This document shows, piece after piece, positions 8,937 to 16,168 of a stretch of 64,000 bases of DNA (position 1 is its first letter; the number at the start of each line of letters is the position of its first letter). Below the pieces are notes generated by a model. That model was not told the DNA's origin and did no database searches. It saw nothing but the letters and a program-made list of their open reading frames with translations. This DNA is from JAVBTT01 sp031556035 (GTDB lineage Bacteria > Bacillota > Clostridia > Oscillospirales > UBA929), in contig JAVBTT010000006.1 in NCBI GenBank assembly GCA_031556035.1, positions 45,655 to 109,654 of the forward strand, read 5' to 3'. The translations under genes were made by a program, and so were the position numbers.

Positions 8937-9280
8937 CAGCGGGCGCCCCCAATCCCCTCCGCGTACAGCATACCGCACGCGTCAAACATGCGCAGCGCGG
9001 TCGTCATCACAGCTATGCCGCTGTTTTCCGCGAGCTCGATTATCTCGTTTCCGGGGCGCTTGCCGCGCACGAAGACGATGCAGCGCATGTCCATCATTTC
9101 GGCGGTGCGCACCACCTGCGGGTTGACAAGCCCTGTCAGCAGCATTCCCTGGTTTTTCACGAAGGCGAGTACGTCGCTCATCAGGTCCGAGCCGCAGGCG
9201 GCGTGCACCTCCGTGCCCGAGAGGTCCTCCTTTGTGAGGATTTCAGCGCCTAGTATGTCCCTAACACGTCCAATGGTCAT
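8936..9280 (-). CDS. DRTGG-domain protein, hydrogenase-associated
   Basis: The 114-residue protein resembles the DRTGG domain found between the regulatory CBS and catalytic parts of some phosphotransacetylases and pyrophosphatases, and alone next to hydrogenase genes. Visible landmarks are TGLVNPQVVRTAEMMD and CIVFVRGKRPG. The domain probably binds a small ligand or mediates interaction. It is the first gene of the operon DRTGG, ATPase, hydrogenase-like sensor. An AAGGAG lies 12 bases before the ATG and a good promoter lies at 9327-9355. Family assignment is fairly secure; the molecular role is inferred. Confidence 0.8.
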   Translation of the reverse strand: MTIGRVRDILGAEILTKEDLSGTEVHAACGSDLMSDVLAFVKNQGMLLTGLVNPQVVRTAEMMDMRCIVFVRGKRPGNEIIELAENSGIAVMTTALRMFDACGMLYAEGIGGAR

Positions 9281-9326
9281 GTATTTTCAAGTCTCCTTAA
9301 GTTATTGTGAGAGGTCAATCCATAGC

Positions 9327-9355
9327 ATTATAACATCTATGTCGTAGTGTGGCAA
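9327..9355 (-). promoter_or_regulatory. Promoter of hydrogenase-like sensor operon
   Basis: On the minus strand, TTGCCA (9355-9350) and TATAAT (9332-9327) are separated by exactly 17 bases. Transcription would begin about 40 bases before the DRTGG gene. Confidence 0.7.
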
Positions 9356-9572
9356 TGACGGCTTTAATCTAAGGGCGAATCCGGCTATTTAAAAATTCAG
9401 TGAATACGCTTTACCAAAAATTTATTTAGAGTTATATTTAACCAAACAAGACTGGGTCTGTCTGCCTGTCGCGTAAACATCTAAAACACTGATATAGGGC
9501 CATGGCTCGCCGATCCCGCTTGTGTCCCCCTCCCTTAAATGTAATATAATAGTATTGAAGGAGGTGATGCCC

Positions 9573-9800
9573 ATGTACGAACAGGCAAATGACAAGTATG
9601 CGTATGTCAATATAATAGCCAGCTGCGACGACGATAGGAATCTGCATGAAACCGAAAGAAGAAGGGATTCGGACCCCTGCGTTGTCGTAAACATTTTTGT
9701 AGAATGCGAAGAAGGCCGCCGCGGAAAGGAGCCCTGCGGGAAACCCAAAGCGCCGCCTTGCGTTGAGGTAAACGTCTACGCCGATTGCGACAGGAAGTAG
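9573..9800 (+). CDS. Small acidic protein with three cysteine-containing repeats
   Basis: The 75-residue protein starts at an ATG eight bases after a near-perfect SD (AAGGAGGTG). It consists of three related segments: YAYVNIIASCDDD, CVVVNIFVECEEG and CVEVNVYADCDRK, with consensus (C/Y)xxVNhhxxC(D/E), where h is hydrophobic. Charged linkers (ETERRRDSDP, RRGKEPCGKPKAPP) join them. The alternating hydrophobic pattern suggests three beta strands bearing paired cysteines; disulfides, metal binding or a spore-coat-like role are all possible. There is no signal peptide. I do not recognise a family. A TATAAT-like sequence (TAATATAATA) precedes the SD by about 10 bases. It lies between the hydrogenase module and parS/noc and is divergent from the former. 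Confidence 0.75.
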   Translation: MYEQANDKYAYVNIIASCDDDRNLHETERRRDSDPCVVVNIFVECEEGRRGKEPCGKPKAPPCVEVNVYADCDRK

Positions 9801-9876
9801 TTATACCCAAAGATCACCATCTGCGAGCGCGTAAATAATATGCATTCCTAATAGATTATGTAAACCAGACTCTGAG

Positions 9877-9892
9877 TGTTTCACGTGAAACA
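9877..9892. promoter_or_regulatory. parS centromere site in an extended palindrome
   Basis: TGTTTCACGTGAAACA is a perfect 16-bp palindrome and an exact match to the parS sequence bound by ParB/Spo0J. Flanking ACTCTGA (9869-9875) and TCAGAGT (9894-9900) extend the dyad to 32 bp. The site lies about 20 kb from oriC, as expected for origin-proximal parS sites, and 80 bp from the 3' end of a Noc-type gene. Confidence 0.92.
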
Positions 9893-9898
9893 TTCAGA

Positions 9899-9950
9899 GT
9901 TAAACAACGCAGGCTGAGCGGTCATAACCGTCCAGCCTGCGTTGTTTAAC
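9899..9950. terminator. Long hairpin between convergent small gene and noc
   Basis: GTTAAACAACGCAGGCTG (9899-9916) pairs perfectly with CAGCCTGCGTTGTTTAAC (9933-9950), and the loop contains a further CGGT/ACCG stem. It sits between convergent genes and probably terminates both, though no U-tract follows on either strand. Confidence 0.6.
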
Positions 9951-9972
9951 TCTCGATTAATCTCTGCCCATT

Positions 9973-10806
9973 TTATCCGGCCCGTTTCGGAATCTTTATG
10001 GTAACAACCATGCCGTCCGGCCCGTCTGTACGGTTCATTTCAGCGCCCACTCCTGAGCGCCTCATCGTATCCACGGCGCGGGTGACTGTGTTCAGAAACA
10101 ACCTCAAATCCTTGAATACATACAACGTGCGCATTCTCTCCTTGGGCGTAGGCTCGTCCTTTTCCTGTCCTGAGTGTGTCAGGTAATCGTCTATGTATTC
10201 ATCAGTCTGAGAGACATTGAGATGCCTCGAGACAATCGTCTCCAGCGCAATCTTCCGATCCTCAATGGCCTCCAGCCGCAAGAGCGCCCGAGCGTGGCGT
10301 TCTGTCAGGCCGTTCTCCCTAATGCTCTCAATCATCTCGGGCGGGTGCCTCAAAAGACGCAGCTTATTGGCGACCGCCGACTGTGATTTGCCGATGCGCC
10401 GCGCCGCCTCTTCCTGGGACAGGCCGAACTGATATATCAGCCGTTGCAGCCCCTCGGCTTCCTCAAAAAAATCCAGATCACAGCGCTGTAGATTTTCAAC
10501 CAGGGCTATTAGTGAGCTTTGCTTCTCGTCCGCTCCAATTACAATGCAGGGCACCTCGTTGAGCCCCGCAATGCGCGACGCTCTCAGCCGACGTTCACCG
10601 GCCACTAATTCGTAGCCTCCCCCCAACCGCTTGCGTATAGTGAGCGGCTGAAGTACACCATATTGTTTAATTGACTCCGAAAGCTCTCTCAAGCCCTCTG
10701 TGTCGAATATCCTCCGGGGCTGTCCCGGATTGGGATAAATCGCGGAAATTTTGATAAAAAACACCCTGTTGCTCTCTAAAAGGCCATTTCTTCTCAGTAT
10801 CTGCAT
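9973..10806 (-). CDS. noc: ParB/Spo0J-family protein with Noc-type DNA-recognition residues
   Basis: The 277-residue protein has the ParB N-domain (PNPGQPR at 25-31, CTP-binding GERR at 70-73, ENLQR at 104-108), a helix-turn-helix (about 125-155) and a C-terminal dimerisation region. Four positions are known to separate ParB from Noc specificity: ParB has Arg, Thr, Ala, Gly; Noc has Gln, Lys, Lys, Arg. Here I read Gln142 (KSQS), Lys148 (ANKL), Arg153 and Arg170 (TERH), so it is Noc-like. Noc blocks division over the nucleoid in Bacillus. No parA lies beside it. The start has GGGGGAAG upstream, and a GTCCCGG/CCGGGAC hairpin (10825-10846) lies in the leader. The Noc call is inference from these residues. 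Confidence 0.82.
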   Translation of the reverse strand: MQILRRNGLLESNRVFFIKISAIYPNPGQPRRIFDTEGLRELSESIKQYGVLQPLTIRKRLGGGYELVAGERRLRASRIAGLNEVPCIVIGADEKQSSLIALVENLQRCDLDFFEEAEGLQRLIYQFGLSQEEAARRIGKSQSAVANKLRLLRHPPEMIESIRENGLTERHARALLRLEAIEDRKIALETIVSRHLNVSQTDEYIDDYLTHSGQEKDEPTPKERMRTLYVFKDLRLFLNTVTRAVDTMRRSGVGAEMNRTDGPDGMVVTIKIPKRAG

Positions 10807-11155
10807 TAATACTTCCCCCAGCTTGTCCCGGATTATTCTCCGGGACTATTTTTATATTTCTCAGGAAATGGATTGCTGTTATGTAGTATGCTCCCCCTTT
10901 CTGTTTGCTGATCTCAGCAGGGGCGGATCTCGTGTCCGCCCTTCGCAATCGGTCAAGCTGCGCTCCCCGCTTGCGCTCAGCCTCCGCCTTCGCCGGGCTG
11001 CACCCGCCTTCAGCCGGAGTCTTCGCGTAGTTTCAAAATAACCTTCGTCGTGCACTGTGTTGCTCCTTGGTTATTTTTCAACGCGCGGGGGCTGCGCTCT
11101 TCGGGTTTAATTGACATAATCATATAGGCTATTTCCCAAGAAGCAAAGGGAAGCA

Positions 11156-11205
11156 TGTCGGCAATAATAAAAAAATAACAACATATTGTGTCGGCAATAA
11201 TAAAA
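11156..11205. repeat. Two direct 17-bp repeats upstream of SLH glycosidase
   Basis: TGTCGGCAATAATAAAA occurs at 11156-11172 and again at 11189-11205. The copies start 33 bp apart, about three helical turns, so a protein could bind both on the same face of the DNA. They lie about 155 bp before the downstream start codon. Confidence 0.6.
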
Positions 11206-11276
11206 TAAGCGCATATTTTGCAAAAGTTTACCGTTTACATGGCAGATAAAATGTAGTAAAATAAAGTGTGTGCAAC

Positions 11277-11307
11277 TTGACATAAAACAGGAAGTTATTT
11301 TTATTCT
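11277..11307 (+). promoter_or_regulatory. Candidate promoter of SLH glycosidase
   Basis: TTGACA (11277-11282) is followed after 19 bases by TATTCT (11302-11307). The spacer is long, so an activator or another -10 is possible. The start codon is about 50 bases downstream. Confidence 0.4.
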
Positions 11308-11359
11308 CTGATTTCTGAAAATACAGGCGCAGACAGTCTATTTACAAAAGGAGAGCCGC

Positions 11360-14300
11360 ATGAACAAAGCACTCAAAGGATTTTTAAGCGTGTTTCTGAG
11401 CGCCGCTATGCTGATATCCCCCTCGCTCGCGCAAGGCGCCCCGGACTGGATCGGGGTAAATCTTCGCAACTACGAGGCTCCGCTGCACGACGGGCTGTAT
11501 TACAGCTCCAACACAATACAGAACAAGTCGTCCGGCCGCGCCGAGGAGCGGATCCTCATCCGGGAGGCGGGCTCAAGGGCCATCCCGGTGGTGGTGGGCG
11601 GCGACTACATATACAACTCCAACCTCACGCTGAAGCAGGCGGCGGACAAGCTCACGGCCTCCGGCAGGACGGTCGTGGGCGGGATAACGGGAGATATGTT
11701 CTCAGTCTCTACCGGGGTGCCGCTCGGACTTGTAATCACCGGCGGAATCGTGCGTTCCTCCTGCGACCCCGGATACTGGGCGGCGGGCTTCCGCGCGGAC
11801 GGTACGGCGTTCGTCGGCGACGTGGCGATGGCGACCACCCTGACCGCCGGGGGCAAGACAATTAAAATCGACCGAATCAACCACGTCCGCGACGTGGACA
11901 GGATAACTCTCTACACCCCCGACTTCAGCACCGACACCCGCACGACAAAGCAGGGCCGCCATGTCGTGCTTACTGTCGACGGCAGCCTTAAAATGGGCGG
12001 CACGCTCAGCGGCACAGTCAAGGCCGTCATAGACGGTATCGCCGCCGAGCCGCTGCGCCAGGGCGAGATGGTGCTGTCCGCCAGCTCGGCAGCGCAGGTA
12101 GAGGCGCTTGGCACTCTCGTCCAGGGGGAGAGCGTCAGTATATCAATAGCCTCAAACAACGCCTGGTATGACGTGGAGTACGCCTGCGGCGGCGTTCACG
12201 CCCTTGTCAAGAACGGCGCGGTCATTTCCGGCCTTGGCACGGACAGGGCCCCTCGCACCGCCGTCGGCATGAAAGAGGACGGCTCTCTTGTGCTGTTCGC
12301 GGTGGACGGCAGGCAGTCCGGCTACTCGTCCGGCATGTCCCTGGCAGACGTGGCATACAGAATGCAGTCCCTGGGCTGCACCTATGCCCTTGAGCTGGAC
12401 GGAGGGGGGTCAACCGCCGCGGGCATAGTCCGCCCCGGCAGGACAGAGTTCTCGGTAGTAAACTCGCCGTCGGACGGAAGCCTCAGAAAGTGCACAAACT
12501 ATATTTTTCTTGTAAATCCCGAACCGAAGCTGGGGCAGGCGGCCTGCGGCTTTATATACGGCCCGGAAAGCGTTTATTTGACCGGAGCGTCCGCGCGCCT
12601 TGAATACAGGGAGGCGGACGCGAACTGGCACGCGGTGCAGACGCGGGTTCCGCAGTGGTCCATAAGCGACGAGTTTCTGGGCAGCATCGACTCCACAGGC
12701 TTCTTTACGGCGGGCTCCGCCGGAGAGGGCTTTGTGAGCGCCGAGGCTAACGGAATCTTCAGCGAATACCCAGTAAAGGTTTCGGGGACGATAGATACCC
12801 TCAAGGTCATCCTTGAGTCGGACGGCAGCGAGGTTAAGGGACTGCAAAACGGCCCGGGCAAGACCGTTGCCCTGCGCGCGGAGGGGATACTCAACGGCTT
12901 CAAGGTGGTTTCACAGGATGCCTGCTTTAAATGGGAGGTGTTTGGCAACGTCGGCACGGTCGACCAGAACGGAACGTTCACCTACGGGGAGACGGTCGGC
13001 GCGACAGGGCATCTGAGCGTCTCGGGCGGGGACAGGATGATTACGATTCCGATAACGGTGGGCGTATCCCCGGTGCTGGTCGAGGGCTTTGAGAACGGCG
13101 CTCCGGCGGTCGACGCGGAGGGCGCTGGCATGACGTTCAGGCAGGACATCTCTATTAAAGCAGCGGGGCGCGGCATGAAGTCCGGGCTGTTTGGCTACCA
13201 GTTCACACCTGTTGAGGGCGCGGAAACGCCCGAGGTCACGATCGGCGCCAATATCGCCCTCAAGGGCTCGCCCACTCACCTCAATCTGCTTCTCAGGGGA
13301 GACGGCTCCGGAAGCTCGCTGGACATCCTGTTCTCAGACTCGTCCGGCACTGTCAAGCGTGTCGAGGCGGCAAGGCTCTGGGGCACGGAGTACACGGAGG
13401 TGCAGCTCGCCGTGCCTCCTAAAAGCGCGAAAATATCCGGCTTCGCGCTCAGGCCGACCGGCTCCAAAGCAAGCGGCAGCTTCAGCCTCGACCAGATTGT
13501 CTCGGCCTGGAACGAGCGCGGGAGCGTCTCCGCCCCCGCCATAGACCTGACGGGGCCGGATGGAGTCTCCCAGCCCGGCAACCTGATATTCTCCGCCAAA
13601 ATCATCGGCTCGGGCGGCGCCCCACTGCCCCGCTCCGGCATATCGGTCACCTGGGACGGCGCGGCGGAGGAGTTTGTATACGACTCCTACACCGGCCAGC
13701 TCACCGTCACGGTGCCCGACCCGGTAAGCGACCTGCATATATTAACCGTGACCGCGACCGACGTGTTCGGCAACCGCCGCAGGGCCTCGGTACAGGTGAG
13801 TCGTGACCGGGCGGACAACCTCGACAAGTTCATCGACGTCTCCGGAAAATGGATGGAGATGTACGCCGACTTCCTGGATGGCAGGAACCTGCTGCCCGGG
13901 CGCGAGGAGGGCGGACTGCGCTACTTCGACCCGAGCATGCAGCTGACGCGGCTTGAGATGGTGGAGATGGTAGTCGCTTTGATGAAGGTGGAGGTGGGCC
14001 TCTACGCCGAGACTGTCCTCCCCTTCACGGACGCGGACAAGCTGCCGGCGAGCTCCCTGCCGGCGGTCAAGGCGGCGTACGCGCTCGGGGTGGTTGCCGG
14101 AATCTCGGACAAGAACGGAAGCCTGTCCCTCGGCTGGGATAAGCCGATCACGCGGCAGGACTTCTGCGTGATTGTGCTCGGCGCTCTGCCCAAGGGCTAC
14201 GAGCGCAAGGCGCTGACCTTCAGCGACAAGGGGAGCGTGTCAGCCTACGCGGTCGAGGCGGTCGAAACGTTTGTGAACCTCGGCGCGATATCCGGCATGG

Positions 14301-14377
14301 GTGACGGTACGTTTGCCCCGCGCAAGAGCATAACACGGGCCGAGGCCTCGTCGATACTGACGAATCTGTTTTTCTAA
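11360..14377 (+). CDS. Exported phosphodiester glycosidase (NAGPA domain) with SLH domains
   Basis: The 1005-residue protein has a signal peptide (cleaved near SLAQGA), then a NAGPA/DUF2233 phosphodiester glycosidase domain (about 100-390) with the motif LELDGGGSTA and the partner segment AVDGRQSGYSSGMSL. This family removes sugars linked by phosphodiester bonds, so surface glycopolymers are plausible substrates. The middle has Ig-like and bacterial sandwich regions. The last about 190 residues hold SLH motifs (LTRLEMVEMVVALM, ITRQDFCVIVLGAL, ITRAEASSILTNLF). An AAAGGAGAG SD precedes the ATG. The TAA stop is followed within three bases by a B core (AGAAGAGCGGAGCC). The gene is transcribed toward oriC. 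Confidence 0.88.
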   Translation: MNKALKGFLSVFLSAAMLISPSLAQGAPDWIGVNLRNYEAPLHDGLYYSSNTIQNKSSGRAEERILIREAGSRAIPVVVGGDYIYNSNLTLKQAADKLTASGRTVVGGITGDMFSVSTGVPLGLVITGGIVRSSCDPGYWAAGFRADGTAFVGDVAMATTLTAGGKTIKIDRINHVRDVDRITLYTPDFSTDTRTTKQGRHVVLTVDGSLKMGGTLSGTVKAVIDGIAAEPLRQGEMVLSASSAAQVEALGTLVQGESVSISIASNNAWYDVEYACGGVHALVKNGAVISGLGTDRAPRTAVGMKEDGSLVLFAVDGRQSGYSSGMSLADVAYRMQSLGCTYALELDGGGSTAAGIVRPGRTEFSVVNSPSDGSLRKCTNYIFLVNPEPKLGQAACGFIYGPESVYLTGASARLEYREADANWHAVQTRVPQWSISDEFLGSIDSTGFFTAGSAGEGFVSAEANGIFSEYPVKVSGTIDTLKVILESDGSEVKGLQNGPGKTVALRAEGILNGFKVVSQDACFKWEVFGNVGTVDQNGTFTYGETVGATGHLSVSGGDRMITIPITVGVSPVLVEGFENGAPAVDAEGAGMTFRQDISIKAAGRGMKSGLFGYQFTPVEGAETPEVTIGANIALKGSPTHLNLLLRGDGSGSSLDILFSDSSGTVKRVEAARLWGTEYTEVQLAVPPKSAKISGFALRPTGSKASGSFSLDQIVSAWNERGSVSAPAIDLTGPDGVSQPGNLIFSAKIIGSGGAPLPRSGISVTWDGAAEEFVYDSYTGQLTVTVPDPVSDLHILTVTATDVFGNRRRASVQVSRDRADNLDKFIDVSGKWMEMYADFLDGRNLLPGREEGGLRYFDPSMQLTRLEMVEMVVALMKVEVGLYAETVLPFTDADKLPASSLPAVKAAYALGVVAGISDKNGSLSLGWDKPITRQDFCVIVLGALPKGYERKALTFSDKGSVSAYAVEAVETFVNLGAISGMGDGTFAPRKSITRAEASSILTNLFF

Positions 14378-15149
14378 AAAGAAGAGCGGAGCCGGGCGTG
14401 TCTCAAACAATCCAAGGAGCGGCGCCCTCTCAGACCCTGCGGGGCCAGCTCTCCCAAGGGGAGAGCCCAGGCCGATGACAAACTACTGTTTGTCATCGAA
14501 AACGAGGGCAAGCTGTCGCCGCTGAGGCGGCTCGCAGAGAAAGGCTTTCCCGGAGTGAATCCGTGAAAGCCTTGAATTTCAAACTTTTTCACTCTTGCGG
14601 TCAAGCAAGAACCTGCCGCCTCCGGCGTCAGGCTCAACGCGCAAAAGTGAAAAAGGACGGAGGTCGCGGACTTTGTCAGCAGCCTGATCTCTCCCTGTGG
14701 GAGAGGTGGCGCGAAGCGCCGGAGAGGGTGCGCCAGCCGTGGAGAAATAAAAACACACCATTTTTTAAAAACTCTCCCCATATTTACCTCTCATATTGCT
14801 TCCGCTCCGGGTCATACTATGTGTGGACAACGACGGACAAGCTTTGGAACAGCTGATGATGTTCACTATTGCTCCAGGCCGGTGCAGGAGAGTAAAATCT
14901 CCGTAAAAGCGAATGGCTGAGTGGTTTTAAAAAGGGTCCGAATAGACGTTGTCAAGCGTTGAAGACGGTTTGTGATAGGGCCGCTAAAAAATGCGCCGCC
15001 GGGGTTCCGTAGAGGAGTCCCGGCGGTTTCCCGTTTGCGATATCATGCGACCTCGTTTTCAGGGTGGTAAAAACACTTGTAATGCAATATAAATGTAGTG
15101 TATAATTGCTTAATCCGGCGCGAGCATATATGAAACGAGGGCCGTCTGT
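14378..15149. repeat. Composite repeat block: B4, C, A2, C, then a unique stretch
   Basis: From left to right: a truncated B copy (14381-14420), a family C piece (CAGCTCTCCCAAGGGGAGAG, about 14449-14468), a complete rightward A copy A2 (14468-14677), and a second C piece (TCTCCCTGTGGGAGAGGTGG, about 14694-14713). The rest is mostly unique. A hairpin CCGCCGGG / CCCGGCGG (14996-15003 and 15019-15026) precedes the next gene. A segment at about 14908-14935 resembles a tRNA D-arm, but no tRNA can be folded. Confidence 0.75.
14468..14677 (+). repeat. Family A repeat A2
   Basis: Copy beginning GGCCGATGACAAACTACTGT and ending GCGGACTTTGTC. It has the GGCTTTCCCGGA / TCCGTGAAAGCC stem and a CTTTTTCAC / GTGAAAAAG outer stem. 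Confidence 0.82.
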
Positions 15150-15887
15150 GTGACACTTGAGGTTTTGGGCGTGGATACATACTGCACAATAGCGGGCTCC
15201 GGCCCGCATCTGGTTTTTCTCCACGGCTGGGGAGTGGGACACGAGCTATACGCCCCGCTGCTGGAGCATCTCCAAAAGACGCACACCGTCTTCGCGCCCG
15301 ATCTACCCGGCTTCGGCAAGACACCGGAGCCGCCGGAGCCGTGGGGCGTGGACGAGTATGTGTCGTTTTTGCTGGAGTTTATGTCAGCCGCGGGGGTCAC
15401 AGCCCCCGTCATGATGGGGCACAGCAACGGCGGGCGCGTACTGCTCAATCTGCTTCCCAGGCACGACACAGGCGCGAAGAAGCTTGTTTTAATAGCCAGC
15501 GCGGGCTTGAAGCCCAAACGCGGTTTAGGGTATTACGCCAGAGTCTATACTTATAAGGCGGGCAAGGCGGTTCTGACGCCGTTCCCTGGCCTGAAGCGCC
15601 GCCTGACTGAAAACCGGGGCTCGGAGGATTACCGCCGCGCGTCCCCTCTGATGAAGGCCACGATGTCGCGGCTGCTGTCCTCGGACGCGACCGCGCTTCT
15701 GCCTAAGATAAGCGTCCCCACCCTACTGATCTGGGGCGAGGACGACACCGCCGCGCTGCTTAGCGACGCGAAAATTATGGAACGCGCTATCCCGGACGCA
15801 GGGCTGGCCCAATTGCCGGGCGGCCACTGGGCGTTTATGGAGCAGCTGCCCCGGACGCTGAGGATATTGGACAGTTTTTTACAATAA
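15150..15887 (+). CDS. Alpha/beta hydrolase
   Basis: The 245-residue protein has the alpha/beta-hydrolase fold motifs in order: oxyanion-hole HGWG (about 29-32), the DLPGFGKT strand-loop, nucleophile elbow GHSNGG (Ser about 91), acidic residue near LIWGEDD (about 198-200) and catalytic His in PGGHWAF. It has no signal peptide. It starts at a GTG with GAGGG eight bases upstream. The substrate is unknown; the family includes esterases, C-C hydrolases and haloperoxidase-like enzymes. The TAA stop forms the first bases of a full B repeat (15888-16036). Confidence 0.88.
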   Translation: MTLEVLGVDTYCTIAGSGPHLVFLHGWGVGHELYAPLLEHLQKTHTVFAPDLPGFGKTPEPPEPWGVDEYVSFLLEFMSAAGVTAPVMMGHSNGGRVLLNLLPRHDTGAKKLVLIASAGLKPKRGLGYYARVYTYKAGKAVLTPFPGLKRRLTENRGSEDYRRASPLMKATMSRLLSSDATALLPKISVPTLLIWGEDDTAALLSDAKIMERAIPDAGLAQLPGGHWAFMEQLPRTLRILDSFLQ

Positions 15888-16090
15888 GAAGAGCGCAGCC
15901 GGGCGGGTCTGAAAATATCCAAGGAGAAACGAAGTGTACGACGCAGGATATTTTCAGACAAAGCGCAGGCGTTTGGCGTAGTCCGCAAAGCGGACGCAGC
16001 CAAAGCCGGAGCGGCAGCCCGGCGGGAGCTTGACAATGCCGGAATCCCCCTGTCACCTTCGGTGACATCCCCCTTGTTAAAGGGGGACGT
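15888..16090 (+). repeat. Family B repeat B5 followed by family D palindrome
   Basis: B5 (15888-16036) begins GAAGAGCGCAGCCGGGCGGG right after the stop codon. Its stem GGTCTGAAAATATCC pairs with GGATATTTTCAGAC, and it ends GGGAGCTTGACA. A family D element follows (about 16046-16090), with CCCCCTGTCACC / GGTGACA and CCCCCTTGTTAAAGGGGG parts. Confidence 0.8.
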
Positions 16091-16168
16091 TGACGGCACT
16101 GTGGGTGCGCCGCATCCCCGCCCGCCGTATCTCACAACACCAACACAATCATCTCTGGGAGGGATTCA

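Larger units (their letters stand above)
10807..11359. other. Long spacer: B repeat, 17-bp direct repeats, promoter
   Basis: 10825-10846 is a hairpin in the noc leader. 10951-11104 is a leftward family B copy (B3) with stem GTTGAAAAATAACC / GGTTATTTTGAAAC. An AT-rich stretch with two identical 17-bp direct repeats follows (11156-11172 and 11189-11205). A candidate promoter for the SLH glycosidase is at 11277-11307. No gene is supported. Confidence 0.7.

Noticed and set aside
14560..14860. Open frames across A and C repeats (also near 38377-38658 and 6809-7297)
   Set aside because: The same peptides appear only because the repeat DNA recurs; hairpins and lack of SDs argue against coding.
14905..14940. 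tRNA-like segment (GGCTGAGTGGTTTTAAAAAGG)
   Set aside because: It resembles a Ser/Leu tRNA D-arm, but no anticodon stem, T-arm or acceptor pairing follows.
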